Source of the DNA: Tremella fuciformis
Lineage: Eukaryota; Basidiomycota; Tremellomycetes; Tremellales; Tremellaceae
NCBI GenBank assembly: GCA_032768795.1
Contig: CP136492.1
Coordinates: forward strand, 1,612,001-1,676,000
Direction: 5' to 3'
DNA length: 64,000 nt
The translations under genes were made by a program, and so were the position numbers. The notes under the pieces are model-generated. The model had not been told where the DNA came from, did not search any database, and saw only the letters and a list, made by a program, of their open reading frames with translations. Below, one piece after another: positions 34,510 to 47,309 of this stretch (positions are counted from its first letter, which is position 1; each line of letters opens with the position of its first letter).

Positions 34510-36004
34510 TCATGCTTCACTCTTCAGACAACCCAGCTTTTCAAAGTAAGCTACTGTGTCAAGCGTCATCGTGTCAAGCGGGATGACTGCGATTCAGCTT
34601 TACTCGTTCTGGAGGGTTCGTGACGACGAGAGTCCGGGTGCAAATACAGTAGGGATAGACTCACACTTCATGCCCAGCTCCCTTGCCGCTTTCGTCGTGT
34701 CCAAGGTGTAAGTCCCTCTTGAACTCGGCGTCTGACCCTCCGGCGCATGCTGCGGAACAACGCCACGCTCCGCGAGATCAGGCCGAGCCTTCTCCACGAT
34801 GCAAGCGATCAGGTCGAGGTCGTACACGCCACCGCAGAGGAGGAAGCGCCCAATTGCCCGGCGCGTGATGGCTTCGTAGAGGGCCGTGGCGACATCGCGC
34901 ACCTGCTGACTCAGCATTGATGCTGCGCAGACTCAGCCAGAAGAGCAGCAGGACGTACATCAACCCAGGCTGACAGTAATGACGGAGACACCTTGGTCTC
35001 TTTGCCAGCGATGGTCGACGAGTACATCTTGACCAGAGACAGGTCGGCTGATTTGGACGATGCCGCCTCCGGGGTGTCAATGTGGTACGACGGACCGAGT
35101 ATGGCTGAAATTAGCTTGCCTTCCTTGACGTCGCTCAGTCAGAGCCTGAGCAGGGGTTGCTCACAAGGAGGGTTGACGGCGGCGAGGGAGAACGAAGGCG
35201 CCGAGCCAAGAGAAGCGTGCAGGTCCATTGCTGCGCGCTCGGCAAACTTTTTGGAGGCGCAATACCAGATAGAGCGACTAGATCCACTGCATTATCAGCT
35301 TCTCTCCTCTTCTCCCTCTCGTCCTCAACGAGGGAAAGATCAGTATAGGACCCACCCGTCATCCTTGAGCGCCTCAACCTGCTCTTCCGTCTGCGGCAGC
35401 CAATCTGCCTCTGTATAAACCCGGCCGTCCTGCTCGTAGAACGGCTTGGAGGGATCGAAGACCGCCGCAAATGACGAGACGATCGCTACTGCTTTTACAC
35501 CTGGACATACATCAGCCCTCCTGTCGGACCAACGCCGCTACCATGGCTTCAATTGGTACGTACTGGGCGTCTTCGCCACCTGGTTCAGGATGTTGATTGT
35601 CCCTTTCACAGCAGGGTCGCGGTACTCTGCCCAGCTCGTGCCATTGTAATGCCACGGAGAGGCGCAGTGCGCGACCTGCTAGTCAGCCCTCCCATCCGCA
35701 CACTCCTTACCTCACGCCACCGTACCACGACACACAGAGGAGGGCGAGGGAATCGAATACCAAGTCTCACCGCGTCCACTCCTTCGAGCGCTTGTGTGAA
35801 GTCTCCCTCGACCAGGTCTTCCACGATCACATACCCTATCCGGCCTTCCTTGTCGAACGACGCCAGGTGGGGCAACCGCAGAGTCGCCTCGCCCTTCTCT
35901 TTTGAGCGTACTGTTCCTCGGACCTCCCAGCCTTCCGATAAGAACTTGATCGCTGTGTGCACTGCGACAAAGCCGTTCAGACCAGTAATAAGTACGGTAG
36001 GCAT
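34510..36004 (-). CDS. NAD(P)-dependent reductase 2 (extended SDR, Gre2/DFR-like)
   Basis: Paralog of reductase 1 on the same strand. Start MPTVLITGLNGFVAVHTAIK; then VRSKEKGEATLRLP, AHCASPWHYNGTSWAEYRDP, VSSFAAVFDPSKPFYEQ, the active site IWYCASKKFAERAA, the AVNPP turn, GPSYHIDTP, and VRDVATALYEAITRRAIGRF. Reading straight on, the frame would stop at 34600 after an aberrant tail. Splicing a final intron after LGMKC instead gives a last exon TVAYFEKLGCLKSEA, which matches the DQF-x-KLGA-type end of the other four paralogs. I therefore place the stop at 34510. The substrate is unknown. Confidence 0.85.
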
Positions 36005-36235
36005 GATGTCTGTAGCGAATGTGTCCTTGGGGGAGAGAAAAGGCTGAGTAACATCGCGAAAGACTTCTGCGAGCTGTTATGTACGCCTGCGTCGCCCTAT
36101 CGTTCAAGCACCACGAGTGATCAAGCAAAGTGGAGGTCATTCCGGCATCGCCGTGCCTCACCACGGATCTTCCGAACGGTCTGAGGATGGATGGACAAGG
36201 AGCGGGCTACATTACATATCGTGTCATCTCTAGTC

Positions 36236-37951
36236 TCATGCGATGTCAATGACCTTCGGCAGCTCAAACAGCACAAAGTCGTAGTACTCGGCCTCCATCA
36301 CCGACTGCCACTCTCCCACCACATCATCCGCCGCCGCCGACGAGGCTCCAGACTTGCCCTTCTTTGTTGACGGTCCCCGAGATGCTGAAGCAAGGTATGA
36401 GTAGTGTTGCGAGAGCGTCCTCAGTGTCTTTACAGCGGTTTTCGGATCCGGCTGCCCATCAGCAAGTAGCCAAGCCTGTGTGGAAGCGATCCCACCTTGA
36501 CGATCACTCCGGCGTAATCTGCCGGAAGACCATACCGCAATACCGATTCCACGAACAACCGCACAGTCTTGAGGTGGGCCAGTATTTGGTACGCCTCTGA
36601 GAAGTTGATCCGAGATAGCCGTAGCAGCTCAGTCTGAGTGAGTGAGTATCATCCACACGTCAACGCGCTCATCTTACCCAAAGCTCCTTCTCCTCCTGTT
36701 CTAGTTCTACCAGTTCCTTCTTCTGCTTCTCCGATGCGGTATCGTCCCAGTGGAAGTCGCGGACAATGAATCTCATTGTCAGCTACAGTGTCATCCAATC
36801 AAGGGAGTCGAGCTGACTTGTTTTCCCGGCATTTATGAGTGTACTCCTCCTTCACCTTCTTGAAGACTGTCACTGTCTCCAAGATGTACTCGTCGTCCGA
36901 AGCTATTCGTCTGTCTATCAGCATTGACTCTTGCATGGACTGATCCCTGAGACTCGCTGAGAGCTCCGAGGAACGACCATCGTCGTCAAGCGCTCATATT
37001 TGCTCTGCCATTCCTTCTCAAGGTTCCTGAACCGTTAGCTCGAGGTAAGCATCAGACAGCTAGACGTACTTCGGCACTGCGACGACGAGGGTTTCCAGAA
37101 ACTCGCTGTTCTCCACCAGGTCCTCCCGCTTCACCACGTCCAGCAGCGACTTTTGCGACAGATTGCCCCTGCACATCAGCTACATCCTTGTTTAGAGGAT
37201 CTCACAAACATGCGTTTCCGTTGCAAGTTTGTCAGGCTGCCTTTTACCAGGCCGTACGACTGCGACTTCTGCCTCTGTGTGGACTCTATCGAATTCATCT
37301 CCTAATGGCGTCAGCTGTCTCCGAATGGCGTCAGCTGATGTCGAGAAGACCCACTTTGGCAAGAGCATCCACGACGTCCCCGACTTTGCCGCCTACACCC
37401 CATCGCCCTTTATCCCATCTCCAGTACTCCCCTCCTCCGCCTGGCAACAACCATTCTTCTGCTGGCCGGTCATTTACCCTAGCATGCTGGGACAGCTTTG
37501 CGTTGTCTTCGGAAAGGAGTTGGCGGAGGTTGTCGAGGATCTTCGAGACGGCTTGGGTGAATTGTGCATCGAGTTTGGGGAGGTAGTCTGAGAGCGTGAG
37601 AAGTGAGGAGAGGGTTCCGGCCTAGAGGGGTCAGCACCACGTAGCCGAGTTCTATACTCTGCGTGCTCCGGTTCCCAGCAACGTGATCGAATGTGAACAC
37701 GAGTCAGGCGCGCAGGCGGATGCAGTCTACCAGACCTCCGTCTCATCTCTCTGGAAGCCCTGGCACACCCCCCGCAGACACTCTAGAGAGCCAGGAGACG
37801 AGCGTCTCCTACCCACCTTGAGCTCTGGTATCTCCCATCCACCCACTACCGACCCCGCGCCCAAGCTGCGCTCCACCTCGTCCAACATGACTTTCGGGTC
37901 TCCATCTTTGAGCGGCGCCGAGATCAGCCAGTAGGCCAAGTCGGACGGCAT
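36236..37951 (-). CDS. VMA5: VMA5, V-type H+-ATPase subunit C
   Basis: Gene broken by about nine short introns, so no single frame is long. The start at 37951 reads MPSDLAYWLISAPLKDGDPK, the standard N-terminus of subunit C. Other exons carry KLDAQFTQAVSKILDNLRQL, the conserved NLSQKSLLDVVKREDLVENS and FLETLVVAVPKY, and near the end FSEAYQILAHLKTVRLFVES followed by VLRYGLPADYAGVIVK, a near-invariant block of the family. It ends EYYDFVLFELPKVIDIA. Subunit C clamps peripheral stalks to the V1 head and its release controls reversible V1-Vo disassembly, so the protein acts at vacuolar and endosomal membranes. Confidence 0.93.
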
Positions 37952-38228
37952 CGCGACCGGCTATCGCGCTCCTGAAGTCAGACGCTGGAAGTTCAAGTAT
38001 GATGTACAGGACAAGGGGACGGAGAGGTCGAAGCGAGTGACGCATGATATGTCAGTTAGGCGCACATCAATGGTGCTGCTACTTTGAACAGTAGGCGTGA
38101 TCGGATCCCCGACGCCGGTCCTGTGACGACAGCGTTTCATAGCTGTCCAGATGTCTTTTGTTGCTATCGAGGTGTGATTTGACGCCGTCTACAATCTCAA
38201 CATAGCTACTAGCCGCATCAGCAGCCCG

Positions 38229-40140
38229 ATGAGTATGAAGAGCGCACTACAACGTGCTCGCGTGGCTGCGCAGGCAGCGCCGATAGCCCCGGCGCGAGCT
38301 CTTCCCCGACTCGCTCGTCCGCCACAGGCTCTTTCGCATTCCCCCTTACCGGCAGCTGGCCCGTCACGACTTCCCCTTGTGCGGCAGCTTCACACAACGA
38401 GACCGTTACTAGCTCGATATGAGCGCTTCGATTCGTCTTCGTCCTCTGGACCTGGCTCTGGTCCGAATTTAGGCGGCAGCGGGTCTGCTATACTCAGTTA
38501 CCTTCGGCGGCGAGCGGGCGGCGACAGAGCCTTGGTCATCTACGGCTGTCTTGTCGGCGGCGCAAGCATATACTATGTCGCTCAGTAGGTCTTTGCTCCA
38601 GCCTCACCTCCCCAGCACTCACAATTAGCTTGGAGAGAGTACCGGAGACTGGTAGATGGCGATTCATGGACGTGAACGAGGCTCAAGAGCGCGAAGTGAG
38701 AATGCCGGTCTGTCTTGGCGAGAGCCCAAGCTGACCTACAGCTCGGGATACAGACACAACTGCAGACGCTGAGCGAATACTCTGGTAAAGTGCTGCCATC
38801 GAATCACCCCACTACCCGCCGCGTGCGAAACATAATTACGCGGATCGTCGACGCCTCCAATCTCGGTCGTGTCAAATCAGGTGGCGAAATGGGAGCCGTG
38901 GAAGGGACAGTGCCGAGTATGGGAGGCGGAGGGGAGGTGGACATGTCAGAAGTACTATTCGGTTCTGGCGAGCATGCCGCCGACGCAGCCAAGCCGACGG
39001 AATGGGAGGTGAGTCTGTCCGCAATCAGCCATGAGTCATCAGCTGAGCGCCACGCAGGTGTATGTCATAGATGACAAGAAGACCAAGAACGCCTTTGTCC
39101 TGCCCGGAGGCAAAGTGTTCGTGTTCACCGGCATATTGCCGGTTGCTGCGAATGATGATGGCCTCGCAACGGTGTTGGGACACGAAGTGGCACATCAGGG
39201 TACGCCGAGGGTGCTAGATTAGCTCTATTGGTTGCTAAGTTGCAGTGGCGAGACATGGGGCAGAACGGATGAGCTCGATGAAGGTCCTGTTCGCCCTCGG
39301 GATCATCCTCGAGACGCTTGGAATCGACGTGGGGATGACGAGAATCCTCCTGACATTCCTTCTCCAGTGAGTCCGCGTTTCCGGCCGAGCAGATAAGAGC
39401 TGCATGTGCTGACACGCCTCAGATTACCCAATTCGCGCAAGAGCGAGAGCGAGGCCGATTACATTGGTCTGCAACTCATGTCGTGAGTCACCCTCGTCCT
39501 TTCGAGGCCAGATCCGCCGATGCCCTTGGATGCTGATGGAATCAGAAAGGCATGTTTCGATCCCACTGAGTCTACTGCGTGAGTTGATGTGGTCACGCGA
39601 CGGGTTGCCCCCCCCTGGACACACGCCGGTCAATGTGTCTCAATCAGCTTTTATTGCGCTAAATGGAGGGGAGGGCGTGGTGCTGATGATCAGTATGTGG
39701 GAACGGATGTCTCATGCGGATGGAGGTCGGGGCTCGTCGATTGACTTTATGTCGACGCACCCTGCGAATGCCAAGCGTATCAAGGTGAGTCACCTCAGAC
39801 CAATGACTGATGGGCGACCTCGTTGCTGAGAGACAGCAATTGCAGGAGTGGCTGCCGCAGGTGGGTCATCCGTTCTCAAGCAGGCTGGGACCATTCTCTG
39901 TCCCGCTGCGGCATCGGGGTCGACTCCGTGCATCGGACCGGGAGAGCGGGGTTCAATTAGGAATAATTGCGACTGACGTCTTAGGCACAGCAGATCCGAG
40001 CGGCTTCGCCATGCGGGGTGACGGGCACGCAATTTGGTTCTTTCCTCGACTCGCTCAGCAATGCTACCTCCTCGGTCACGGCGTACGGGTCAGGGGGATC
40101 CTCGAGGAGGGGGAGTAGCGCGAGTGGGGGGATGTGGTAG
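38229..40140 (+). CDS. OMA1: OMA1, mitochondrial inner-membrane metallopeptidase (M48)
   Basis: Spliced gene. Start MSMKSALQRARVAAQAAPIA leads a basic, Ala/Arg/Pro-rich presequence through RQLHTTRPLLARYERFDSS. A membrane helix follows, ALVIYGCLVGGASIYYVAQ. The peptidase domain has FVLPGGKVFVFTGIL and the zinc motif LGHEVAHQ (HExxH), then after an intron VARHGAERMSS, ESEADYIGLQLMS with the third zinc ligand Glu, and DFMSTHPANAKRIKQL. A Ser/Gly-rich tail ends SSASGGMW; I take the stop at 40140 after an intron that ends TCTTAG. Oma1 is a stress-activated quality-control protease of the inner membrane. Confidence 0.93.
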
Positions 40141-40791
40141 TATCAGTGTAAAGTGTTTCATCGAGTCTGTCTTGCATCGCCTCTGAACCTGTATCACATG
40201 TCGCCCTATTCCCCCTGTGCTCTGTGCTCTGGGCGTGCGCCCCAGCTATCAGCTTTCTAGGCCAGAATGCGCAGCAGCCACACCATCTCAGGCAAAAGCC
40301 GAGACAGCCACAGAAAGATACACGTTGATGGTGCTGATGGTCCGTGCCTCGTGGACAGGGCCATCCCACCCCCGGATCACAATCACCCGCGGCCGGGCCG
40401 GTCATCGTCTGTTCTTCTCTCCGACTCGTGTCTTGGTCGTCTTCGCGATAGTCTGCCTATCGTGTCTGCGAGACGCCCCGTCGCGAGAGACACGACGACA
40501 GCACGCGCACGGCACGGCACGGCGTGGGTCTCAGAATCGGTCCGACCGAGTGTTTCATCCTCAGAAGCTACTGTAGTCGCCGATCCCCCTACCCCTCTCC
40601 CCTGCCCCTTCTTGCCCTCTCGCCAACCCCCAACCTCCCTTTGCTCTTAATTGCTGCCCACCTATCAAGAAGACAGACGAATAGATATATAAATTTCAGA
40701 ACGGCCTTCTCGGCCCATACACCCCGCACCTTCCAACTCTCCCAGCAGCTTCCTCAGACTTCACACCCACCCACCAGCCCACCATCACACC
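40141..40791. other. Upstream region of the histidine-phosphatase gene
   Basis: About 650 bp. The last 200 bp are pyrimidine-rich (CCCCTACCCCTCTCCCCTGC at about 40588), followed by a TATA motif and a short leader. Open frames in it lack motifs. Confidence 0.5.
40686..40693 (+). promoter_or_regulatory. TATA box (TATATAAA)
   Basis: A perfect TATATAAA about 100 bp before the ATG at 40792, just downstream of a C/T-rich tract. Confidence 0.6.
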
Positions 40792-42021
40792 ATGCCCGTT
40801 GCGGTTCACGACCATCCTGACCTCGAGGACCACCCGGCCGTCGCGGCCGTCGACGACGGTGGGCCCAACGTCGACCCGGGCTACCTCGCCAAGCCCGGCA
40901 AGTTCACCTACGAGGTACGTACGAGGCTCGTCGCAGCCACCAACGTGCGCTGGCCTTGGGCAGCACTGTTGCTGACTATGGCGCAGGTCGTCCAGGGCTA
41001 CTTTGTGCAGAACGGCCCCAAGGTCAAACACCTGAGCTTTGCAGAGGTCGTCAGTCCCTTCTCTTTTCTCCCTGCCCCGACTTGCGCTGACACGCAGCTT
41101 GACCGCTCATTCGGCCTGCTCGACAGCTCGCCCCAGCGGTGGAACAACCTCAAAGCGGCCGTGCGGAAAATGCAGGCGTCCGCGGCCCCCGGCGTGCAGT
41201 ACAAACTTCTCTTCCTCGCGCGGCACGGGCAGGGCTGGCACAATTTTGGCGCGAGCAAGTACGGCGCCGAGGTGAGCCCCCTTCGTCTTGTACTGGTGAG
41301 TGTGGGTGGGGCTGACGCCGCAGGAGTGGGAGGCGCACTGGACGTTCCTCACGGGCGACGGCGAGCTGACGTGGGGTCCGGACCCCGAGCTGACCCCGCT
41401 GGGCGTGGCGCAGGCGCGCGCGATCCACCGCGCATGGCGACGCGAGGCGCCGCTCGGCGCGCCGATCGACCCGGCCGAGATGCGCTGGTTTGTCTCGCCG
41501 CTCACGCGCACGGGGCAGACGATGCTCGAGAGCTGGGGCGAGCTGCTGCGCGGGACGCCAGAGGTGTGGGAGGACTGGCGCGAGATATACGGTAGCCACA
41601 CGTGCGACAAGCGCTCGTCGCGGGTGGGTCCTCCCTGCTTCTCGCTGCGTTGAGGGCTAACGCCCAGTCGTACATCGCCAAACGCTTCCCGTCATTCCGC
41701 ATCGAGCCCTCCCTCACGGAAGAGGACGAGCTCTGGACGCCCGACTACCGCGAAGACGACCGGCACATGCAAGAACGGGCCATCCGGGCGCTCGACAGGC
41801 TATTCGGCCCCGCCGAGGGCGGCGGCGCTCCCGAGACGTTTATCAGCATCACGAGCCACTCGGCGTTCCTGCGGAATGTTCTCGCTGTACTGCGGCACCA
41901 GCCGTACCCTCTCGCCACCGGCGAGTTGATACCGGGTAAGCATTCCCTGCGACCTCCGCCAGCCCACCGCTGACCGACCCCAGTCATCGTAAAGGCCACA
42001 CCTACGACCGAGGCGAGCTGA
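40792..42021 (+). CDS. Histidine phosphatase (phosphoglycerate-mutase-like) protein
   Basis: Spliced gene of about 310 residues. Start MPVAVHDHPDLEDHPAVAAV. The catalytic motif is LLFLARHGQGWHNFGASKYG (RHG), with the second Arg in WFVSPLTRTGQTMLESW and the second His in ISITSHSAFLRNVLAVL. This is the branch-1 histidine phosphatase fold, closest to the fungal Pmu1-like group. The last intron starts in ATACCGG|GTAAG and joins a short exon to give ELIPVIVKATPTTEAS, ending at 42021. The block YSK-type EIYGSHTCDKRSSR is typical of the Pmu1 branch. The substrate is unknown; glycolytic mutase activity is unlikely. Confidence 0.85.
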
Positions 42022-42311
42022 GCCTCTCCCTCGTGCCTCGACATTGATAACAACCCACCACATCATCTGAGACAGGTCCCAGCATCGCCAATCGCCAGCG
42101 CCCACATGTACATAGTCCGCACAAGCCACAGGCCACACTCGCTTGACTACCATGCATACCGTATGCCGTTCCACCTGCGAGCCCTGGCTTCTCGTCAGGG
42201 TCATAGTTACGAGTAGCCAGCCTGAACAACATATGCTTGTGGCGACCGTCTTTCCCGCCAGTCGTAATTATACTTTCACATGACACCAAAACACACATAT
42301 TCGGGCCGGTC

Positions 42312-45300
42312 TCACATCCTGTGCTTAACCGCCCGATAGATCTGCCGCCCGTATATGAGGCCGCACGTCGTGACAATAGGAAGGGCAGTGACCATGAGCC
42401 AGAACCCAAAGAACAGCAAGATGGGTAGCCAGAACAGATACAGCATCCGGTCCGCTAGAACATCAGCTCCCGACCTTTTCAGGAAGCTCCAAGACCACTC
42501 ACGTTTCTCCACTTGGACCATCCCGCTGACGCTGCTGGCGCCCGACCCCGAACCATCAGACCGACTGCCCTTGCTGCCCTGGCGAGGTTTCGACCGTCTC
42601 GACTTCTTCCCTAGAGAGCGATCCCTGACCTCCCGCTCTCTACTTTCAGCCCCTCCATCTGCCCCTCCATCTGCCCCGCCGGCGTCGCTTGCCGAGGTGG
42701 ACACCATGGTGCGTGCAAGCGCAGCCATCATTTGCGGGTAAAGCCTGAGCTCGTCCGAGGAGGACAGCCCCTGCAGCGTCTCCCAGGACGGAATCGGTAG
42801 AGGTAGAGTTATCCATGCGCCCGACCGAGAAGCCTTGTCTGAGGCACTCGGACTGGACAAGACTGAAGGGATGAGGGACTTGAGATGAGGGTGATGAAGG
42901 ATGTGGCTGTTGACGAGCGGACCGGGCAAAGTCGATAGGCCCCAGCTGAGCCATGATGCGTCATGCTCCTGCTCCATAGCCATCGCTGCCTTGTCGTCGC
43001 GAGCCTCGTATGGCGGCGGGTCGTCGGCAGGAGTCTGACCTCGCACTGGCGTTGGAACAGGTGTTGACGAAAGAGACGATCTTCGACTTCGCGTCGGCGA
43101 GGCTTCAGCCACAGACGAGATCGATCCGTTAGACACCATGGATCCTCTGCGAGATGCACGTCGTTTGCCCTTGCTCCGCCGGCTTCTCCTTCTCGCCAAT
43201 GGAACCACGGGGACGTCGACGCTGATCTCGTCCTCGGAGCCAGAGCTCGGGTTGTCTTCGTCGATCTTTGTGGCCCGTTTGGGAGGTGATTCGTCCACAG
43301 ATTGCTGCCAGACGGCAGAGACGAGAAGCTGAGAGACGGCTCCGTGTTCTCGGAGCTGCGCCAGGTCGAGAGGCAGCTCACCCAAAAGGGTGGGGTAATC
43401 GTAAGCAGCGCCGGCCTCGATCAGGACCCGCACACTCTGGGTCTGACCAGAGTAGGATGCGAGCGCGAGGGCCGTAAACCCGTTGACGTCCTGCAAGTTG
43501 AGTTGGGCGCCATAGACGAATAGTCGGCGGAGCAGCTTGTGGAAGCCCAGGACGGCAGCTAGATGGAGCATTGTTTGTCGAGCAGCGTTTCGGTGGTTGA
43601 CGGCTTTCGACCTTCGTAGAGAACCGGGTGAGAGCTCGTCGAGGGACGCCAGGAAGTTGATGATCGTCAATTGAAGGTCCGGATCTTTCTCCGGATCGGA
43701 CGACATCGACAAGTGGCCAACGTTGGCGCTATTAGGCTCATCAGGCATATCGGCTTCGCGAGGTGAGGAAAAACTGCCACCGTGTGGCGAGAGAGACGAG
43801 CGATCCCCCCAGCTGCCACTCCCGGGCGATTGAGACGAGCTTCCGCGGAAGTGTTGGTATGTCTGGGTATTCTGGGATGACTGATGGACGTCGCGCGTCT
43901 GCAAAGCGAGCATCATCCTGGAAGTGAGCGTCTCGCTATGCCGTAAGCTGGGAACCTACAAATCACGCTCCATGCCAATGTAAACGAACTTCTGCACGGG
44001 GACGCCCGGAGCTGGCGGCACGCCCGCAACCGTGACATCAACCGGTCCCAGCCTGTACCCGGCAGGCAGTGTACACTGTAAGAAGCCGTCGCTGACGAAC
44101 TGGGTCTCCGCAAGGCGATCGCCAAAAAGCACCTTGGTTTGCGGCGAGAAGCGAGAGCCGGCAACGGCAATCCTTTCTCCTCCTGCCACCGGTCCTTGAC
44201 CAGGAATGACATGTGTGATGGTGGGCGGAGGCGGAGCGGGTTGGCGTGGCTGCTGCTGAGCCATCGCCTGGATAAGTTGCTGCAGCTGAATGTTTTGCTC
44301 CATCTGCGTCTGTGCTAATGCCACATTCGGAGCAGGCGGAGGCATTGGGCGATTCGCGATTGGGTTGTGCAGGAAGTTGGGCATGTCGAACGGTAAAGCT
44401 GACGTCTGACCCATGGTCGGAGACAACGATGTCGGCGGAAACGGCTGTTGTAGCATCTGGTCATCCCCGCCAGTGTAGTCGAGGAAGCGCTCCATGCTGT
44501 CAGGTGGCAGACCACTCTGACTGTATATGGACTCGTCGGCAAAACCCGAGCCAGAAAATGCCGATGCGTCGTCGCGGAAGCCGGAGCTGATGGAACCATC
44601 TTGTGACAACAAGTCGTTCAGGATGCCTAGGCTGGACCCGGTCGGTGGAGCTACCTGGTTCGGGCTATACATGATGGGAGGTTGAGCAGGTAGTGGCTGG
44701 TTGTCGGTGAGATGTGCGAAAGCCAGAGCCGATGTCAGGGAGGTTGGCGATTGCAATGCGTCCCGCATGAAGAACAGATCGTCCTGGGCTGGTAGACTCG
44801 CAGAATCAGGTATCGGGCTGGCGACATTCGACGGCGCAGCAGAGACAGGTGCGGAAGCCGCATCAACAGGAGTGAATCCGGCGAAGTTGGGCCGCCGTAA
44901 TGCTCCCGGACTGACCGTACCTGTAGTTGTGGTGGCAGGGACTTGCGGAACGGGCCATTCGAAGGCCGACTGCTGCCAAGCCTGAGGCTGAGCGGCCCCT
45001 GATGGCATCGTCGACGTCGAAGCCTGGTGACGATATCCATTCGGATCGGCCAATGCAGTGTTGGGTGTTGGAGCTGTCGGTCTGTCGTAGGGACGAGCAT
45101 TACGTGCTTGATGAGTCTGGCGGACCATCGGACCGGCTTCAGATATGGCAGATTGTATACTTTCTGCTTCGGAAGGTGTCGGAGACTGGACTCGAGATGA
45201 CGCAACGCTGGTCCGGCCTTTCCGGCCTCGAGACACAGATGCAGACGCAGAGGAGGGGACGGCTTGGCTCTTTGTCTTGGGCTTAGTCGAGTCTGTCTTA

Positions 45301-46662
45301 TGATCGTCTGTGATGCGGATAGGGTCTGTCAATTCCGATACGATGATTCGGCCGTCCAGTGTTCGCAAAGTGAATTTGATCCTGGGACGTCAGCCTGCGC
45401 GAGCATGAAAAGTGATGTGACAAACCGGAAGCCAGCTTTTTCACCGTGGCATTTGCCGTAGCATACCACGCGGAATGGCAGCCAATATATGCTACCATCC
45501 TTGACCTGAACTTCCGGCGGGGTGTTGTATAGAACCATCTCGTGTCTCCAGTCCGGCAAGTTGGGATCCCAGGAAGGGTCTTCGACGGTCTGGTTAGGTC
45601 TTTGAGGATCGTAGTCCTGAGGATTGTCCGCAGTGATGTAGTCAAGAGAGGGCGGCTGCAGCGATGATCGTGTCGGTCGAGGCTTCGAAGATGATGTGTC
45701 TGATCCAGAACTATCCTGCTTACGCCTGTTCGCTTCTTTCGTCTCTTTGCGGCGCATCTCCCGAGCACGACATCGTTTACACGGGTAGACTCGTTTCGGG
45801 TTGTCACCGCTCGTATATACAGCCGTTTCGAGATACGCGATTTGGTCTTTGGGCGTGGGGCCGGCCTGCAATTGCTTTTTCGAGCTAAGCTTGGTGGTCG
45901 CACCAGCCTGTAATCGAATGGCTTTGAATGTCCCAATGCGCTCGAGACCGGCCCTGAGACCAGTGCCACCGCCTTCAGGCAACAGGGCGGCGAGATTCGA
46001 GGGGAGCAATGGGTTGGCGGGAGAGGGCGGTATCATGCGAAGAAGGTCGACGATGACGCGAATGGCGGTCTCTACCCGTTGCTTAGTAATCACTTGCGGG
46101 TCTCCTTGTAGCAGCATCTTGTTACGCCTGCGACATCAGTCGTCGTTCACGTATGATACGAGCGGACCCACGTAGATGACTGTACAAGCTCGTCTGCGCC
46201 GAGATTGGTCACCGCCAGTCCATCGACCTCAATCTTGCGCTTGGGCGGCTCAGTTCTAGTCCCTCCATGTGCACCTGTAGCGCTTGATGCGCCAGATTGG
46301 TTTGGTCGAGGATTACGTGACTGTTGAGCAGGTGGAGGAGGGACATTGCCGAAAGGTTTGATGTCCGGTTGAGCCGATGGCAATGAATGGGCATCGTTTG
46401 CGAATGATTGAAAGCTCCCACTGAAGGGTTAGCGATGAAGTGCTGGCCTAAATACCAGGACTCGCCTGTTGAAGCTCTCAATCAGAGCATGCACATTTTG
46501 CATTACGTCCCCTCCGTTCGCCATGCCCACATGTCCATTGGGCTTGCGAGCCGATGAGCCCGCTGCACCCTGCTCTCCACCAGTGCTCGCCTCAGGCGAC
46601 GATGCGAACGTCGATTGGGTCGAGAAGGGCGAAGGGGACGACGACGAGTCCATTGGAAACAT
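42312..46662 (-). CDS. MGA2: MGA2/SPT23-like membrane-tethered transcription regulator
   Basis: Large minus-strand gene of about 1,300 residues. Start MFPMDSSSSPSPFSTQSTFA. The conserved DNA-binding-like region lies in the exon with RVETAIRVIVDLLRMIPPSP, VYPCKRCRAREMRRKE and YWLPFRVVCYGKCHGEKAGF. A long Pro/Ser/Gln-rich linker follows, then an IPT/TIG domain (ITHVIPGQGPVAGGERI, VLFGDRLAETQF). Next are ankyrin repeats (GQTMLHLAAV-type: ARQTMLHLAAVLGFHKLLRR; GFTALALASYSGQTQSVRVL). Near the C-terminus is a membrane anchor, LFWLPILLFFGFWLMVTALP, ending YRAVKHRM. This is the architecture of yeast Mga2/Spt23, ER-bound factors freed by the ubiquitin-proteasome system to activate desaturase genes. 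Confidence 0.93.
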
Positions 46663-47309
46663 CCTCCCCGCTTCTTCACGGTGTCCAGAAGCACGAATGG
46701 TAGTTGAGCTCGGAAGAGAAATCGACTAGTGACAATGAAGAGAGGACATGATTGTAAGTTACACGTGTAGGGGTACCGCGGCGGCTAGTGTGGAGCAGCT
46801 GATGCGTAGATTCGCTCGAGATGGCGAGAGCGTGATGCTGATGGCCGCCCGCGGAAAGGGGGACTTCAACCCGAAGTACACTGCGCTCGCAGGCGCACTT
46901 GTGGCTTGATCGACTGGGACTGCTATTCCAAAAGATGGAAAAGTCGCAGGCACGAGCGACAACGTGTCGCCGCTTTGATCCGCCGTGATGGACCCACTGC
47001 AGCCTGTCGGGCCCCGAAAGCGTGTGTCTCAAGATGAGCGACGAAGGGCCAGTGACAAAGAGGCGAGAAGGACGAATGGGCGAGGTGAAAGACGCGCTTC
47101 GTATGCTGGCGGCGGGTCGGTCTCGCTGGCCGTGCTCGATGCCTCAGGCCTATGTCGTCCCGGCGGGTGTGCGTACAGGGTCTATCGGGCGGATATGAAC
47201 AGACTAGTCTGAGAACAAGAAGAAAGAAAGAGTATGTAGATGGCCTGCGGAGGGATGGCAGCGGATGGACGGATGGATAGGAAAGAGAGAGAAGGGAGTA
47301 CGAAGTCGA
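46663..47309. other. MGA2 upstream region
   Basis: About 650 bp between MGA2 and Helitron-like copy 1. It is purine-rich on + at 47215-47300 (GAAAGAAAGAG, GAAAGAGAGAGAAGGGAG). No gene is supported. Confidence 0.5.
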
